Assembly: GCF_029854155.1 (NCBI RefSeq)
Contig: NZ_CP122958.1
Coordinates: 62,001 to 126,000 of the forward strand
Reading direction: 5' to 3'
DNA from: Methanonatronarchaeum sp. AMET-Sl
GTDB lineage: Archaea; Halobacteriota; Methanonatronarchaeia; Methanonatronarchaeales; Methanonatronarchaeaceae
Length of the DNA: 64,000 nt
The position numbers and the translations under genes are program-made. Below the pieces are notes generated by a model. The model ran no database searches, was not told where the DNA came from, and worked only from the letters and a program-made list of their open reading frames with translations. Below, one piece after another: positions 45,058 through 59,343 of this stretch; the first letter of the stretch is position 1; the number at the start of each line of letters is the position of its first letter.

Positions 45058-46247
45058 AGCATTTCTCCAAGGAATTTAGTTGCAAAGACTCCGAAATATT
45101 TTATTAGAGATGGTTTGGTTTTTAATATCTGGTATGCAACTTTGGAGGGATAATCCATGTCCCCATGGCTCTCAATTGCATTTATCAATCGTGGGTTATC
45201 CAGTTTTTTTATCACGTCATCTATTTCATTATCTGATAGTGAACCTAAGGAGTTGTGAATCGCCAATCCAATCTGTAGTTCTCTACCTAATTCCTTTCTC
45301 CAATCAATGTCGTATTTTTTTAGGGAGGTTCTGCCATCGATATATTTGTTTATTGTTTCTCCAGCTATCTTCCCACAATACATTCCTGTGTAGACTCCTC
45401 CGCCGGTTGTCGGTTTGACTTGGCCAGCGGCGTCGCCAACGATGATTGTTTTATCTCCCACAAGTTTTTTTGGATATCCGATTGGTACTGCGCCATAATT
45501 CCATTCAAGCTCACTACCACTGTATTGTTTGAGGGCTGGATGTTTTTTGATTAAGTTCTCTAGATATTTGTTTGCAGGTTTCTGAGCTTTTTTTGGATCT
45601 AGACAAAGTCCTATTCTAACGGTTTTTTCGTCTATTGGTATGCTCCATCCGAAGAATCCTGGAGCGATTTTTTCACCCAGAAATAACTGAACGAACTCTG
45701 GGTCTTCAACCTGAACTCCAGTTAATGTGAGTTGGGCTCCTGAAAGAAATTTCTTTGGACCAGGCAATCCCTTGGTACGTCTTATTGTTGATTTAACTCC
45801 ATCGGCACCAACCACAACCTCTGGATATATCTCTCTAATGCCTTCTGGAGTGCTTACCTTAAGTTTTGAGCCATCCCAGTTTATTGCTCTCCACCCGAGC
45901 TTTAGTTCCGCTCCTGCCATAACTGCTTTTTCAATCAATCTCTGATCGAATTGAGCTCTATCTATTATGTAAGCCTGTGTTTCTGGCCGGCTTATACATA
46001 TTTTTTCTCCATTTGGCGAGTGTATTATTGCGCCTCGAACTTCATTCAGAATGTAGTTATCATGGTTTAAACCACTTTCTTGAATTGTTCTTGTGCTAAC
46101 TATACCGGCACATTGAATTGGATGGCCAATAGCTCTGTCTTCTTCTAAAATCATTAATTCAAGGCCATTTTCAACTGCCGTATATGCAGTTATAGCTCCA
46201 ACGGGCCCTCCACCGACAACAACGGCTCCATTGTATTTTTGTTCCAA
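45054..46247 (-). CDS. Geranylgeranyl reductase family flavoprotein
   Basis: A 397-aa FAD enzyme. The dinucleotide motif [10 protein letters not shown] is near the N-terminus, CAGIVS appears near residue 45, and [19 protein letters not shown] near 275 is the family signature. These enzymes saturate the isoprenoid chains of archaeal lipids or quinones. The TTG at 46247, preceded by GGTTGTG, gives a start right before the FAD motif; an upstream TTG at 46292 would add 15 residues. It is the first gene of a two-gene unit with the MFS transporter. Confidence 0.9.
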   Translation of the reverse strand: MEQKYNGAVVVGGGPVGAITAYTAVENGLELMILEEDRAIGHPIQCAGIVSTRTIQESGLNHDNYILNEVRGAIIHSPNGEKICISRPETQAYIIDRAQFDQRLIEKAVMAGAELKLGWRAINWDGSKLKVSTPEGIREIYPEVVVGADGVKSTIRRTKGLPGPKKFLSGAQLTLTGVQVEDPEFVQLFLGEKIAPGFFGWSIPIDEKTVRIGLCLDPKKAQKPANKYLENLIKKHPALKQYSGSELEWNYGAVPIGYPKKLVGDKTIIVGDAAGQVKPTTGGGVYTGMYCGKIAGETINKYIDGRTSLKKYDIDWRKELGRELQIGLAIHNSLGSLSDNEIDDVIKKLDNPRLINAIESHGDMDYPSKVAYQILKTKPSLIKYFGVFATKFLGEML

Positions 46248-46417
46248 AGTAACACAACCAGAATTATAGTTTGATTTATCTCTCGTCAACAAAAAAGTTT
46301 ACAAAAAAGTTTATAAAAAAAGGTATTTCTAATTAATATTAATTAACGATTGTTTGGAGTGGGGGTTTGGCTCTTTATTTATCTTGGTTTGGGTTTTACA
46401 TGGTTTTATGTGGGTTT

Positions 46418-46642
46418 TTAGGTTTTTCCGAAGATTTCTTTGATTTTTTTATGTAGTTTGTTGATTTTTTTGGGTTTATTGTTGTCGGTGTAGAATAGTT
46501 TTAGGCTCTGGCAGTTTGGGCATCGTATTTCATTTGACATTAGTAGGTCTTTTTTGTATGTTGTGTTGCAGTTTTCGCATATGAACTCTGTTTGTTTTGG
46601 GTTTTTTGTTATCCTTTTTTGGGTTTCGTTTTGTTTTTTCAT
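46418..46642 (-). CDS. Small zinc-ribbon protein
   Basis: A 74-aa basic protein with CENC (near residue 22) and CPNC (near 42), a four-Cys zinc ribbon, followed by a Lys-rich tail ending in an amphipathic segment. The ribbon resembles regulators that bind nucleic acid or protein. There is no clear Shine-Dalgarno. It lies between the geranylgeranyl reductase and nucS on the same strand, with gaps of more than 100 bases. The function is unknown. Confidence 0.65.
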   Translation of the reverse strand: MKKQNETQKRITKNPKQTEFICENCNTTYKKDLLMSNEIRCPNCQSLKLFYTDNNKPKKINKLHKKIKEIFGKT

Positions 46643-46764
46643 GGTTGTTGGGGGGTTAGGGATTTGTGGTTTTCCGGCCTGTGTTGCCGGGCCTATTTTT
46701 ATCCCTTGGGTTTGTTTTCTTTAATTCAGTTATTTAATAGTTTTCCCTTTTTTATTTGGTTTGT

Positions 46765-47532
46765 TTATTGTTTTTTGTTTTTGAATTGGTCTAGGGTTTT
46801 TATTTTTTTGGGTTTTGTTTTGGGTGGTTTTAGTTTGATGTGTTCGAAGTTTTGGTTTTTTATTCTGTTTTGGGCGTTTGGTGTTATTGATGGGCTGACT
46901 AATATTCCTCTTAGGTTTTTGTATCCTTTTTCTTTGTAGTAGTCTATGTATCTCTGTAGTTGGTCTACTGCTTTTGGGCCTACTCTTTTGCGTTTTAGTT
47001 CTATTATTACGTTGTTTCCTTGGCTGTCTCTTCCGAATAGGTCTATTCGGCCGTATCCTGTTTTTCTTTCTGCTTCTATTATTCTTAGGCCTTTTTCGAT
47101 TATTTCAGGGTTTTTTGTTATCTTTTTTTGCATCTGGGCTTCTTGTTTGTTTAGTGTTAGTTCGGCTCCATCTTTTAGGTTGTATGATGCTGTGTGTATT
47201 ACTTTATGTAGTGTTATGTCTAGTGTTTCGTTTGGTGAGGTTCTTTCAGATCTGAGTATTACTTTGTTTTTTTGTTTGTGTACTGTTGGTCTTGAGCCTG
47301 GTGGTTGCCAGTTTGTTGGGTCGCTGTTGTTTTTTTGGTGGACAAGTGTTGTGCCGTCGGGTTTTAGTATTGTTATTCTTTCTCCTAGTGGTAGGTATCC
47401 GTCTGCTCTGCCTTGATAGTCTACTTCGCATTTTGCTGTTATTGTTAGGAGTTTTTGGTTTTTTATTGCGTTTTTTATGAATTGGGTGGTTTGTTTTGGT
47501 GTTGGGTTTTTGAGGGTTTTATGTTTGCTCAA
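46765..47532 (-). CDS. nucS: Mismatch-specific endonuclease NucS (EndoMS)
   Basis: A 255-aa nuclease. The N-terminal dimerisation/DNA-binding part contains [14 protein letters not shown], and the C-terminal RecB-like nuclease core has GRIDLFGRD and [18 protein letters not shown], with the catalytic Asp, Glu and Lys. NucS cuts at mismatches and replaces MutSL in many archaea. The TTG at 47532, seven bases after GAGGGA, is preferred; a GTG at 47580 would add 16 residues. The protein is Lys/Asn-rich, unlike the acidic neighbours. Confidence 0.92.
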   Translation of the reverse strand: MSKHKTLKNPTPKQTTQFIKNAIKNQKLLTITAKCEVDYQGRADGYLPLGERITILKPDGTTLVHQKNNSDPTNWQPPGSRPTVHKQKNKVILRSERTSPNETLDITLHKVIHTASYNLKDGAELTLNKQEAQMQKKITKNPEIIEKGLRIIEAERKTGYGRIDLFGRDSQGNNVIIELKRKRVGPKAVDQLQRYIDYYKEKGYKNLRGILVSPSITPNAQNRIKNQNFEHIKLKPPKTKPKKIKTLDQFKNKKQ

Positions 47533-47681
47533 TTTGTTTCCCTCGTGGCCTGGGGTTTTGGTGTTGGCATTATTGTTCACTTTTATTTTTGGGTTATGTG
47601 TATTTGGTTTTGGTGTTTTTTTGTGTGGGAGGGGTTTGTGGGTGTCCCCCCTCCTTTTTTGTGGTTTATTTTTGTGGTTTT

Positions 47682-49898
<2,217 letters not shown>

Positions 49899-49957
49899 TT
49901 TAACACCTTTTAGATTTTTAATTTTTAGTTTTAAGGTTTATTTAATGGGTTTTGGGG

Positions 49958-50599
49958 TTATAGGACGTTTTTTTCTCTTAGTTTTTTTACAGTTTCGTAT
50001 ATTTCTTCTATTTCGAGGTTTAGTCGTTTTGAGAGGTCTTCTGGCCGTACTTGTCCTTCTTTCATCATTTCGTTAAGTAGGGCTTTTTCTTTCTGGTTCA
50101 GGGCTTTTTGGTTTACTATTTCTTGGCCTGTTTGCATTATTTCGTCTATGAGTTGGTAGAGGTGTTTTTCTGTTTTCTTGATTTTTTGGCATTGTTCTTC
50201 GAGTTCTCTTATTAGTGATAGTACTTGTCGTAGGTCTTGGTTTATTTCGTATTTTTTTCGCTCCATTCTCTCAATTTCTGGGAAGGTTGTTCTTACTTGT
50301 TTTTTGTCGTTTTCGGTCATTTCTAGGTCTTCTATGTTGATTTGGGTTGTGTTTCTGTTGATTACGATCTGTAGCATTAGGGTGTTGTTGATTTTGTAGT
50401 ATTTTCTGTTTCCTTTTCTGTATGGTTTGATTAGTTCTTGGTTTTCGAGTATATGGAGGTGTTCGATTATTGCTTTTCGACCTGTCTGTAGTTTTTCAGA
50501 GATTTCTGTTACGTACATTGGTTTTTCTGCGAGCATTTCTAGTATTTTTCTCCGGTTTTTGTTGCCGAGTATGTTGAGTGTGTTTTCTGTTTTTTTCAA
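49958..50599 (-). CDS. ArsR-family winged-helix regulator with a helical extension
   Basis: A 213-aa regulator. Residues 1-75 are an ArsR-type winged helix ([26 protein letters not shown], then [26 protein letters not shown]). The rest is a charged coiled-coil-like helix ending with a second short helix-turn-helix-like segment ([29 protein letters not shown]). No metal-binding Cys pair is seen. The TTG start follows a strong GGAGGT. Its promoter is surrounded by GTAAC repeats (50620-50688), suggesting autoregulation. It is upstream of cdc48 by 60 bases and could be co-transcribed with it. Confidence 0.83.
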   Translation of the reverse strand: MKKTENTLNILGNKNRRKILEMLAEKPMYVTEISEKLQTGRKAIIEHLHILENQELIKPYRKGNRKYYKINNTLMLQIVINRNTTQINIEDLEMTENDKKQVRTTFPEIERMERKKYEINQDLRQVLSLIRELEEQCQKIKKTEKHLYQLIDEIMQTGQEIVNQKALNQKEKALLNEMMKEGQVRPEDLSKRLNLEIEEIYETVKKLREKNVL

Positions 50600-50614
50600 G
50601 TTTGACCTCCAAAC

Positions 50615-50690
50615 CCAATGTTACCTTACGTAACTAATATAGTTATTTATACTTAAAAACCTTACGAAAAAAGTAACTATAGGTAACTCT
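50615..50690 (-). promoter_or_regulatory. Promoter with GTAAC operator-like repeats
   Basis: On the minus strand a TATA-like AAGTATAAATA (about 50645-50656) lies about 50 bases before the ArsR start. Around it are the inverted repeat GTTAC-5-GTAAC (50620-50634) and two GTAACT direct repeats 10 bases apart (50673-50678 and 50683-50688). The spacing of one helical turn fits protein binding. The role as the ArsR operator is inference. Confidence 0.55.
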
Positions 50691-50761
50691 ATGGTTTGTG
50701 TAAAAAAACAAACCCCCACAAAAACAAAACCAACAAAAAAATACAAAATCTAGTTCTTAAA

Positions 50762-51646
<885 letters not shown>

Positions 51647-51861
51647 TAATAAAACCCCACCAATAAACAATTCAGCAAACTACAAACATTAAACACCCAA
51701 AATACCTCAAACAAACCACTTAAACCCAACAAACACTACCTAGACAAGAATTAAGATATTTCTATTATTTAAGAATACCGCCAACAAAAACTCATAGAAA
51801 CAAAAAAAAGAAAAAAAAAGAAAAAAAGGGGTGGGTCCTAAAAAGGCTAGGCCTCAAAAAA

Positions 51862-53502
<1,641 letters not shown>

Positions 53503-53699
53503 AATAAACACCAAATATTAAATGGAGAGCTCAACACACATACTGGAAACACAATTCAAACAACATTAAATGGCCATAACAAAACTCTCCAACGACACTC
53601 TATATAACCTATATATTAATTTAAATCATTTCCTACAAAACACAAAAAAACTCAACACCCATCAAGGTAGCAAAAATTTATAGACAGGATGGCTAAGTC

Positions 53700-53758
53700 A
53701 GAGCTAAGATCCTTTTTTCCCTCCTAAATAGGGAGGTCTTAGCACTGCTTTAAGATAA
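53700..53758 (-). repeat. Dispersed intergenic repeat, copy B
   Basis: On the minus strand the 26-base core (53758 down to 53733) matches copy A at 23 of 26 positions. It is followed by the hairpin CCTCC/GGAGG and then by GGATCTTAGC, which can pair back to the GCTAAGA of the core, so the whole block (53701-53743) is a long imperfect inverted repeat. It lies 16 bases after the end of the RHH regulator gene. Confidence 0.6.
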
Positions 53759-53773
53759 CCTAAGAACGCTTCT

Positions 53774-54319
53774 TTAGGTGGGGTTGGATGTCACTTTAAC
53801 TCTTATTTTAGAAACACCTTCAATAACCTCTACTTCATATCCCATACCTCTTAATGTATTTTCTACGAGTTGTTTGATGAATTTCTTGCTTTCGTTGTTG
53901 TTCAATATCAATGTATATTCTTTCGGGGAGGTTTGGTTTAATTTAAAGAAATTACAGGCCTCTATTCTCTCTAAATATTCTTTTGGACCGTCAATGGTTT
54001 CTTTTAGTTGTTCGGCGTGGGACTCTGCAACCTTCTCGATTTCTTGCCAGAGCTCACTGTCATCTGGAATATCTTTGAGGTATTTTAAGAAAAGTATCCA
54101 GTGGTCCATGTCAAGTATGACGTGTTCGCCTTTGAAAAGCATGTCAGCATAGAACTTAACTCTATCTTCACCATAGTTTTCTAAAAACTCTTTGTTTTCT
54201 GAATAAAACTTTAAGGCGTTTCTAACCACTTCACTTTGGTTTTGGTCGAACTCTTCTTTAAGTTGGTCTAAAAGGTGTTGTGATTCTTCATCCAACACGA
54301 TTGTTACTCTATTGGTCAT
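53774..54319 (-). CDS. Ribbon-helix-helix (CopG-like) regulator linked to mtxX
   Basis: A 181-aa acidic protein. Residues 1-45 are a ribbon-helix-helix DNA-binding domain (TNRVTIVLDEESQHLLDQLK then NQSEVVRNALKFY). The C-terminal about 125 residues are a mixed alpha/beta domain with aromatic-rich DMDHWILFLKYLKD, perhaps a ligand sensor. It starts 22 bases after the mtxX stop and is in the same operon. Because mtxX is methanogen-linked, the regulator may control methanogenesis genes; this is inference. ATG 54319 is preferred to the start three codons before. Confidence 0.82.
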   Translation of the reverse strand: MTNRVTIVLDEESQHLLDQLKEEFDQNQSEVVRNALKFYSENKEFLENYGEDRVKFYADMLFKGEHVILDMDHWILFLKYLKDIPDDSELWQEIEKVAESHAEQLKETIDGPKEYLERIEACNFFKLNQTSPKEYTLILNNNESKKFIKQLVENTLRGMGYEVEVIEGVSKIRVKVTSNPT

Positions 54320-54341
54320 ATTTAACACTTCTTTTTGTATC

Positions 54342-55166
54342 TCAAATATACTTGTTTTTAAATTTGGCTAGGGCCGCTGCAAGCGCTATAGAGTCTTCAT
54401 AGTTATCGCTTGCTCTCGAGGTATCGATATAGGTCTTATCGATATTCATTATGGGGGCTCCGATTGCTTTTCCATCTCCTAAAAACGTTAAAGTTCTGAA
54501 AATGAGGTTTCCGGTAATTCCATCTGGGGGTATAATCATGTTGGAGTCCTTGATTGCATCTTCAATCAATATTTGGTGGTTAATGGCTTCAACCCCCTCT
54601 TTTTTTAGTTTCTCAGTCAGTTCTTTAGCTTGTTTTAAGGTAAGGTCTACTCTCTCGCTCCTACCAAAATCTTCGGCTCTACCGCCAGATAATACAGCGA
54701 TCTTTCCATCCATATCTAGCTGGTTCAATAAAGAGATAGATAATAAACCGAACTTAACTTTTTCATCTACAGTTTCTCCCTCATCGATTCCGACTGGTGC
54801 AAGTAAAAAAACCTTGTTGGTTGGATGGAGAGTTTCAAGAACAGCAACCCTGTAAAGGCTATTTAAACTAAATAAATCTTTTAGCGATGAAAGGGTTTTT
54901 TCAGCACCTAAAGTCCCTCGGACAACTGCATCTACCTCTCCTTGGACGAGCATTTCAGTAATAAGTTCTTCAGGACGTTCAGATTCAACAAAATCAATCT
55001 CTCCACCAACATCATTATACCCAACAACAACCACGTTAAACCTATCCTCTATCTTTCTAACTGAATCAATAACTTTCTGGGTATATCCTTCTCTCTCAAG
55101 ACCGGCTCCAACAGCAACCTTAACATCCCTCCGGCCACCCAAACTATACAGCTCATCTAACCTCAT
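54342..55166 (-). CDS. mtxX: Methanogenesis marker protein MtxX
   Basis: A 274-aa protein of the MtxX family (methanogenesis marker 4), related to phosphate acetyl/butyryltransferases and found mainly in methanogens. The core has [34 protein letters not shown] and [15 protein letters not shown]. Its biochemical role is unknown. ATG 55166 (MRLDELYS) is preferred; a TTG at 55238 would add 24 mostly hydrophobic residues. It lies between mmp2 and the RHH gene on the same strand. Confidence 0.88.
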   Translation of the reverse strand: MRLDELYSLGGRRDVKVAVGAGLEREGYTQKVIDSVRKIEDRFNVVVVGYNDVGGEIDFVESERPEELITEMLVQGEVDAVVRGTLGAEKTLSSLKDLFSLNSLYRVAVLETLHPTNKVFLLAPVGIDEGETVDEKVKFGLLSISLLNQLDMDGKIAVLSGGRAEDFGRSERVDLTLKQAKELTEKLKKEGVEAINHQILIEDAIKDSNMIIPPDGITGNLIFRTLTFLGDGKAIGAPIMNIDKTYIDTSRASDNYEDSIALAAALAKFKNKYI

Positions 55167-55322
55167 AGCTATCAAGGAAACATACAGGGCTATAGTACTT
55201 AAAACAAACTTTTTAAAAAATTGCTTTCGTAAACTCAATATTATTTTTATTGTGGTGTATTTGTGGTTTTGTTTGTTTAGATTGGCTTAAAACGTTATTC
55301 TTCGTGTTTTTGGGGGTTTTGT

Positions 55323-56300
55323 TTATTTTTTAGGTTTTTGGCAGGAGATTCCTGTTATTTTATCTTTTTCAAAGTCGAATACTGTTTCTTCTTCTTTTCC
55401 TTGTTTTATTTTTAGTTTTCTGTGTTCATGGACCTCTCCGATTTTCTTGCTTGTAAGCCCTGATTGTTCGAATACTTTTATGGCTTCGTCTGTTTTTTCT
55501 GGGGGGGTTGTTACTACGAAACCCATTCCTGGATACATTTTGATCCAGTCAACCATATCTATGTCTTTTGGTTTTGGTATGCTGTCTATATCGATCTCTG
55601 CTCCCATGTCACATATTTCTATCATCATTCCTGCGGTCCCGACAACTCCAGGGTTGCTTATGTCCTTGCCTGCCGATACTAATTCTTTTTTAGCAAGTTT
55701 CTCCATCGACCCTAACTGTTTTAGTAATATGTCTCGGTCTTTCATTGTAGTTGTATCGTAGTTGTATTGGAACGATGGATGTATTCGGCCTTCTAGGTCT
55801 ATTCCCACCACTATGTCGTCTCCTGGTTGAGCTGTTGTGCTGAAGATTACGTGGTCAAGATCTATTGTACCCATGATTGCGACATCTATTGCGTTGTATT
55901 CACAATCTGGGTTTGTATGGCCACCAACCATTGGGACGTTAAGTTTTTTCATCCCCATATTGATTCCTTCGACCAATCTATTACAAATGCCTTCGTCGGA
56001 GGTGCTGCAGACGCTTACCATTGCTATTGGGGTTCCACCCATTGCAGCTATGTCGTGTGTGTTTACTAGGACGGAGCAATATCCGGCCCAATGTGGGTCT
56101 GCACGCATTAATTTGTCCCAAATACCATCTGCTGCAAAAACGACTCCCTTTTCTCCTACCTCTATAACGGCGGCATCCTCTCCAAAAGAAGCTATTACAT
56201 TTTCAGGGTGGTCTGTGAACTTCTCTACCAATTCGCCTATAGGGTTTTTTCGGGTAACCCCAGGAAAATTCCTAATCTCCGATGCAAGTCTTTTTAGCAT
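55323..56300 (-). CDS. Methanogenesis marker protein 2 (AIR synthase-related)
   Basis: A 325-aa PurM/ThiL/HypE-like ATP-binding protein of the methanogenesis marker 2 family. The ATP site appears as [12 protein letters not shown] near residue 40 and the Gly-rich [22 protein letters not shown] near 125; [19 protein letters not shown] follows. Its reaction is not known; relatives phosphorylate or dehydrate small substrates. It heads the operon mmp2-mtxX-RHH. A TATA-like GATATAGAATATAT lies just upstream, so the leader is short. Confidence 0.88.
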   Translation of the reverse strand: MLKRLASEIRNFPGVTRKNPIGELVEKFTDHPENVIASFGEDAAVIEVGEKGVVFAADGIWDKLMRADPHWAGYCSVLVNTHDIAAMGGTPIAMVSVCSTSDEGICNRLVEGINMGMKKLNVPMVGGHTNPDCEYNAIDVAIMGTIDLDHVIFSTTAQPGDDIVVGIDLEGRIHPSFQYNYDTTTMKDRDILLKQLGSMEKLAKKELVSAGKDISNPGVVGTAGMMIEICDMGAEIDIDSIPKPKDIDMVDWIKMYPGMGFVVTTPPEKTDEAIKVFEQSGLTSKKIGEVHEHRKLKIKQGKEEETVFDFEKDKITGISCQKPKK

Positions 56301-56490
56301 GGCATATCAGATATATTCTATATCTTTTTATCTTTTTTGATTAAATTTTGATTAAAAACCGAAATCAATATACGGATTAAGTTTTATTTAGTGTTTTTAT
56401 TTTGTTGTTTATGGTTTGTTGTTTGTTTTATTTTGTTTTTATGGAAATTGTTTTGTGGTTATAGGTATATAGTTGGGTTTGGAGGTATTT

Positions 56491-57129
56491 TTGATTACTG
56501 GTCTTGGTGATGGGTTTCCATGCTATCCGTCTAAGGTTGTTTGTGTTGGTTTGAATTATGTTGATCATGCGAGAGAACTTGGTATGGATATTCCTAAGCG
56601 GCCTGTGTTTTTTTATAAACCGGTTTCTAGTGTTGTTGGAGATGGGGATGTGATTCAAGTTCCTAGAGGTGTTGGTCGGGTTGATTATGAGGCTGAGTTG
56701 GCTGTTGTTGTGGGGGAGCGTTGTAAGGATGTTGAGCGGGATGAGGTTGATGATGTTTTAGCTGGTTTTACCTGTCTGAATGATGTGACTGCTCGAAAGG
56801 TTCAGGAAAAGGAGAGTCAGTGGGTTAGGTGTAAAGGCTTTGATAGTTTTTGCCCTATAGGTCCTCGGGTTGTAGGTAGTATTCCTGTTGACGCTGAAGT
56901 TAAGTGTAGGGTTAATGGTCGTGTTAAACAGGAATCGGATATCACCAATTTTATATTCAGTATAGAGGAAATTATCATGGATTTATCTAGCGTTATGACT
57001 TTGGAGAAGGGAGATGTTGTCTCTACCGGCACTCCCTCCGGTGTTGGAGAGTTAAGGGATGGAGACGTTGTTGAAGTTATGGTTGATGGTGTCGGTGTTT
57101 TAGAAAATGAGGTGAAATATATTGAGTAA
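56491..57129 (+). CDS. Fumarylacetoacetate hydrolase family protein
   Basis: A 212-aa FAH-fold enzyme. The family motifs are [14 protein letters not shown] near residue 20, FYKP near 40, the metal-binding Glu in [12 protein letters not shown] near 66, and [13 protein letters not shown] near 180. Members hydrolyse acylpyruvates or decarboxylate oxaloacetate; the substrate is unknown. The TTG at 56491 sits five bases after GGAGGT; an earlier TTG at 56473 would lack a ribosome-binding site. The stop overlaps the next gene by eight bases. Confidence 0.9.
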   Translation: MITGLGDGFPCYPSKVVCVGLNYVDHARELGMDIPKRPVFFYKPVSSVVGDGDVIQVPRGVGRVDYEAELAVVVGERCKDVERDEVDDVLAGFTCLNDVTARKVQEKESQWVRCKGFDSFCPIGPRVVGSIPVDAEVKCRVNGRVKQESDITNFIFSIEEIIMDLSSVMTLEKGDVVSTGTPSGVGELRDGDVVEVMVDGVGVLENEVKYIE

Positions 57130-58603
57130 CATAGATTTTGAGTTTAATATAAGAGAGAGTATATGGGTTTTCAGACGTTATATCTCGAAGATTGTGCCTT
57201 TCTTTGCTTTTGTTTTAGGTCTTAATATCGTTATACAGATTCTTGGTCTCGTTGGTTTAGGTACGGCTTTTTCATATCTACATCTTACTGAGGGATTGGG
57301 TACCTTTGTGGATCTGTTGGTTGATGGAGAATTTATGTTGTTTTTTGAGACCATATTGGATCAAACTGTTTTCCTTGTATTAATTGGCCTCACAATGGTT
57401 GTGGGGGCTATAGCTAATCTAGCTGGATATAGCTTGATATTGGGTGGTTTTATTGAGCTTGTGAAAAACTCGTTGATTGGTGAAAGGGTTAGTGTAGGTG
57501 TTGGTTTGAATGGGGCCGTGAAATACTTCAAGAGGTTGTTTTTACTCTACCTACTTGCTTTAATCCTACTTTTCCTGGGTTTTGTTTTACCGTTTGTTGT
57601 AGGGCAACTCAGTATTGTGGCAGGCGTACTTACAGGTTTGTTTTCCGTTATAGCGTTGTTGTTTATCTACGTTGTCTTCTTCCTTTTTGCACAGGAAGCG
57701 ATAGTTATAGAAGACGTGGGTGTATTAAGTGGGTTGAGAAAAAGTGGTGGGTTTGTTAAATCCAATCTACTGGAGGTAGTTGGGTATATAATTCTGGTTG
57801 TAGCTGTCTCTATAGTTATAGGAGTTCTGAGCCAGTTGTTTACATTCCTATTCCGGATTCCGGTTGAGAGTTTCGTTAGTGTATTTATGTTGTTAGTGGT
57901 TTTACCGGTACTTTTGATTCTAAAGGTCCGTATGTACACGGCATATAAGGGAGTTGGTGAGTTTAAGAGGTTTGATGCAGAGTATTGGCCATGGATGAAG
58001 AATGGTTTTCTTAAGTCATGGAACACTTTCCTTGGGTTTGTAAAGAAGGAGTTAGGTTTGTTTGGTGTTTCCCTTGGAATCTTCTTGATAGGTGTTTTAG
58101 GCGGATGGTATCTAGGTGGCTATATACCTTTTGAGTTAGCAGAACTTGATTTGCCTCAACAAATTGATTTAGGTGTTGACGGGGCGTTTGCCTCTTTATT
58201 CCTCTATTTGATGTTCCATAACTGGACGGTTGGTATTGGAGTTGCTTTTGGAGGTATTGTTTTCGGTTTACCTACAATTGGAGCTTTGTTATTAAATGGA
58301 GGTATTGTTGGAGTTGTATTTGCTTTAATAGATGATTTAGTGTTCTTCCTTGTTGGAATATTGCCACATGGAGTTATTGAAATACCTGCAATAGCTTTTG
58401 CAGCAGCGATGGGTCTTAAACTCGGTATTGGCCTTAAAAAATATCTATGGAACGATCTTGAATTAGAACAGCTCGGAGACAAAATTGAGAAAGTAATGAT
58501 CGCTTTAGTAGGGTTGTTCCCATTGTTTGCAGTTGCCGGCATTATTGAAGCATTTATAACACCAGTATTGATGTCTATCTTCCTGGGGACACCACTGTTT
58601 TAA
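57122..58603 (+). CDS. Polytopic membrane protein of unknown function
   Basis: A 493-aa protein with about 12 hydrophobic segments arranged as two or three similar Gly/Val/Leu-rich blocks. It resembles large uncharacterised archaeal membrane proteins of the DUF7847/GPDPase-membrane type, but I cannot assign a function. The TTG start (57122) follows GAGGTGA and overlaps the FAH-family gene by eight bases, so the two are coupled. A terminator-like hairpin follows. Confidence 0.72.
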   Translation: MSNIDFEFNIRESIWVFRRYISKIVPFFAFVLGLNIVIQILGLVGLGTAFSYLHLTEGLGTFVDLLVDGEFMLFFETILDQTVFLVLIGLTMVVGAIANLAGYSLILGGFIELVKNSLIGERVSVGVGLNGAVKYFKRLFLLYLLALILLFLGFVLPFVVGQLSIVAGVLTGLFSVIALLFIYVVFFLFAQEAIVIEDVGVLSGLRKSGGFVKSNLLEVVGYIILVVAVSIVIGVLSQLFTFLFRIPVESFVSVFMLLVVLPVLLILKVRMYTAYKGVGEFKRFDAEYWPWMKNGFLKSWNTFLGFVKKELGLFGVSLGIFLIGVLGGWYLGGYIPFELAELDLPQQIDLGVDGAFASLFLYLMFHNWTVGIGVAFGGIVFGLPTIGALLLNGGIVGVVFALIDDLVFFLVGILPHGVIEIPAIAFAAAMGLKLGIGLKKYLWNDLELEQLGDKIEKVMIALVGLFPLFAVAGIIEAFITPVLMSIFLGTPLF

Positions 58604-59005
58604 CTATATACCTAAATTTAATATTGGTCTCTATCCCCTATTTAGGTTGGATAGGGTGGATTGTTTTTTTTTCATTCTCTGTTTTTTATTTGAAGGTGGT
58701 TTGTTATTGATTGGTTTCTGTGTTTTAAGTTGGTTTTAGAGAGGGTTTTATTTAGTTTTTAGGAGTTTTTTTGTATCGGGTTTTTAGGCCATTATTTAGT
58801 GGTTGTTTTTTTATATCTGGGTTTTTCGTTATACCTAATTTTCAGTATCTTAAAAAAATTTTTATAACCTTTAATATAAATTAATAGTAGTTTTAAATGC
58901 TTTAGTTCTTATTTAAGGAATTTTGTATTGTTTTTCAATCCAAAAGTTTTATATTAGATTTAGTATATTAATTGAATCACCCTAAAAAGAAAGGGGGGAG
59001 ATTAG
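58604..59005. promoter_or_regulatory. Gap upstream of the Cys-rich gene
   Basis: The first part holds a terminator. The middle is T/G-rich without reading frames. The last 150 bases are AT-rich with several TATA-like elements, the best being AGTTTTATATTAGA (about 58945-58958), placed for a leader of about 25 bases or more before the ATG at 59006. No RNA gene is seen. Confidence 0.4.
58631..58672 (+). terminator. Intrinsic-type terminator after the membrane protein gene
   Basis: CTATCC (58631-58636) pairs with GGATAG (58649-58654) around a nested CCTA/TAGG, and a run of T follows at 58664-58672. It lies 28 bases after the stop codon. Confidence 0.6.
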
Positions 59006-59290
59006 ATGGAAATGATCAAAGAAAAGAACACAGTACCAGACTCATGTGCAGAGTGTCTTGTTGAAAAATGCGCTAGCTGTATTCGACAGGGATGTACACT
59101 TTCCGAACGGGCTTGCAACCTATGTAGTGAAGACAAACAGGACTCACCAGAGTTCGAAGATATTATCGATGAAATTGAGGAATGTCAAAAAGAAAAACTT
59201 AACGACCCCCAAGGAATGGCGATGGGGTATGAAGACGATTTTTATTCAGAAGACCAATTCGATGATGGCTCCGACCCCTACATGTATTGA
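59006..59290 (+). CDS. Small Cys-rich acidic protein of unknown function
   Basis: A 94-aa protein. Seven Cys lie at residues 14, 17, 22, 25, 30, 37 and 40, as CxxCx4CxxCx4Cx6CxxC, with one more near 60. The pattern suggests two metal sites, zinc or iron-sulfur, but no known family comes to mind. The second half is very acidic (Asp/Glu) and ends Tyr-Met-Tyr. The ATG follows GGGGGGAGAT, a strong ribosome-binding site. It is 53 bases before the DRG GTPase and probably co-transcribed with it. Confidence 0.8.
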   Translation: MEMIKEKNTVPDSCAECLVEKCASCIRQGCTLSERACNLCSEDKQDSPEFEDIIDEIEECQKEKLNDPQGMAMGYEDDFYSEDQFDDGSDPYMY

Positions 59291-59343
59291 ATTGGTTGAA
59301 GGTAAGGTTTATTGAGTGTGAGAACGGAAAGATTCTGTAGAAG

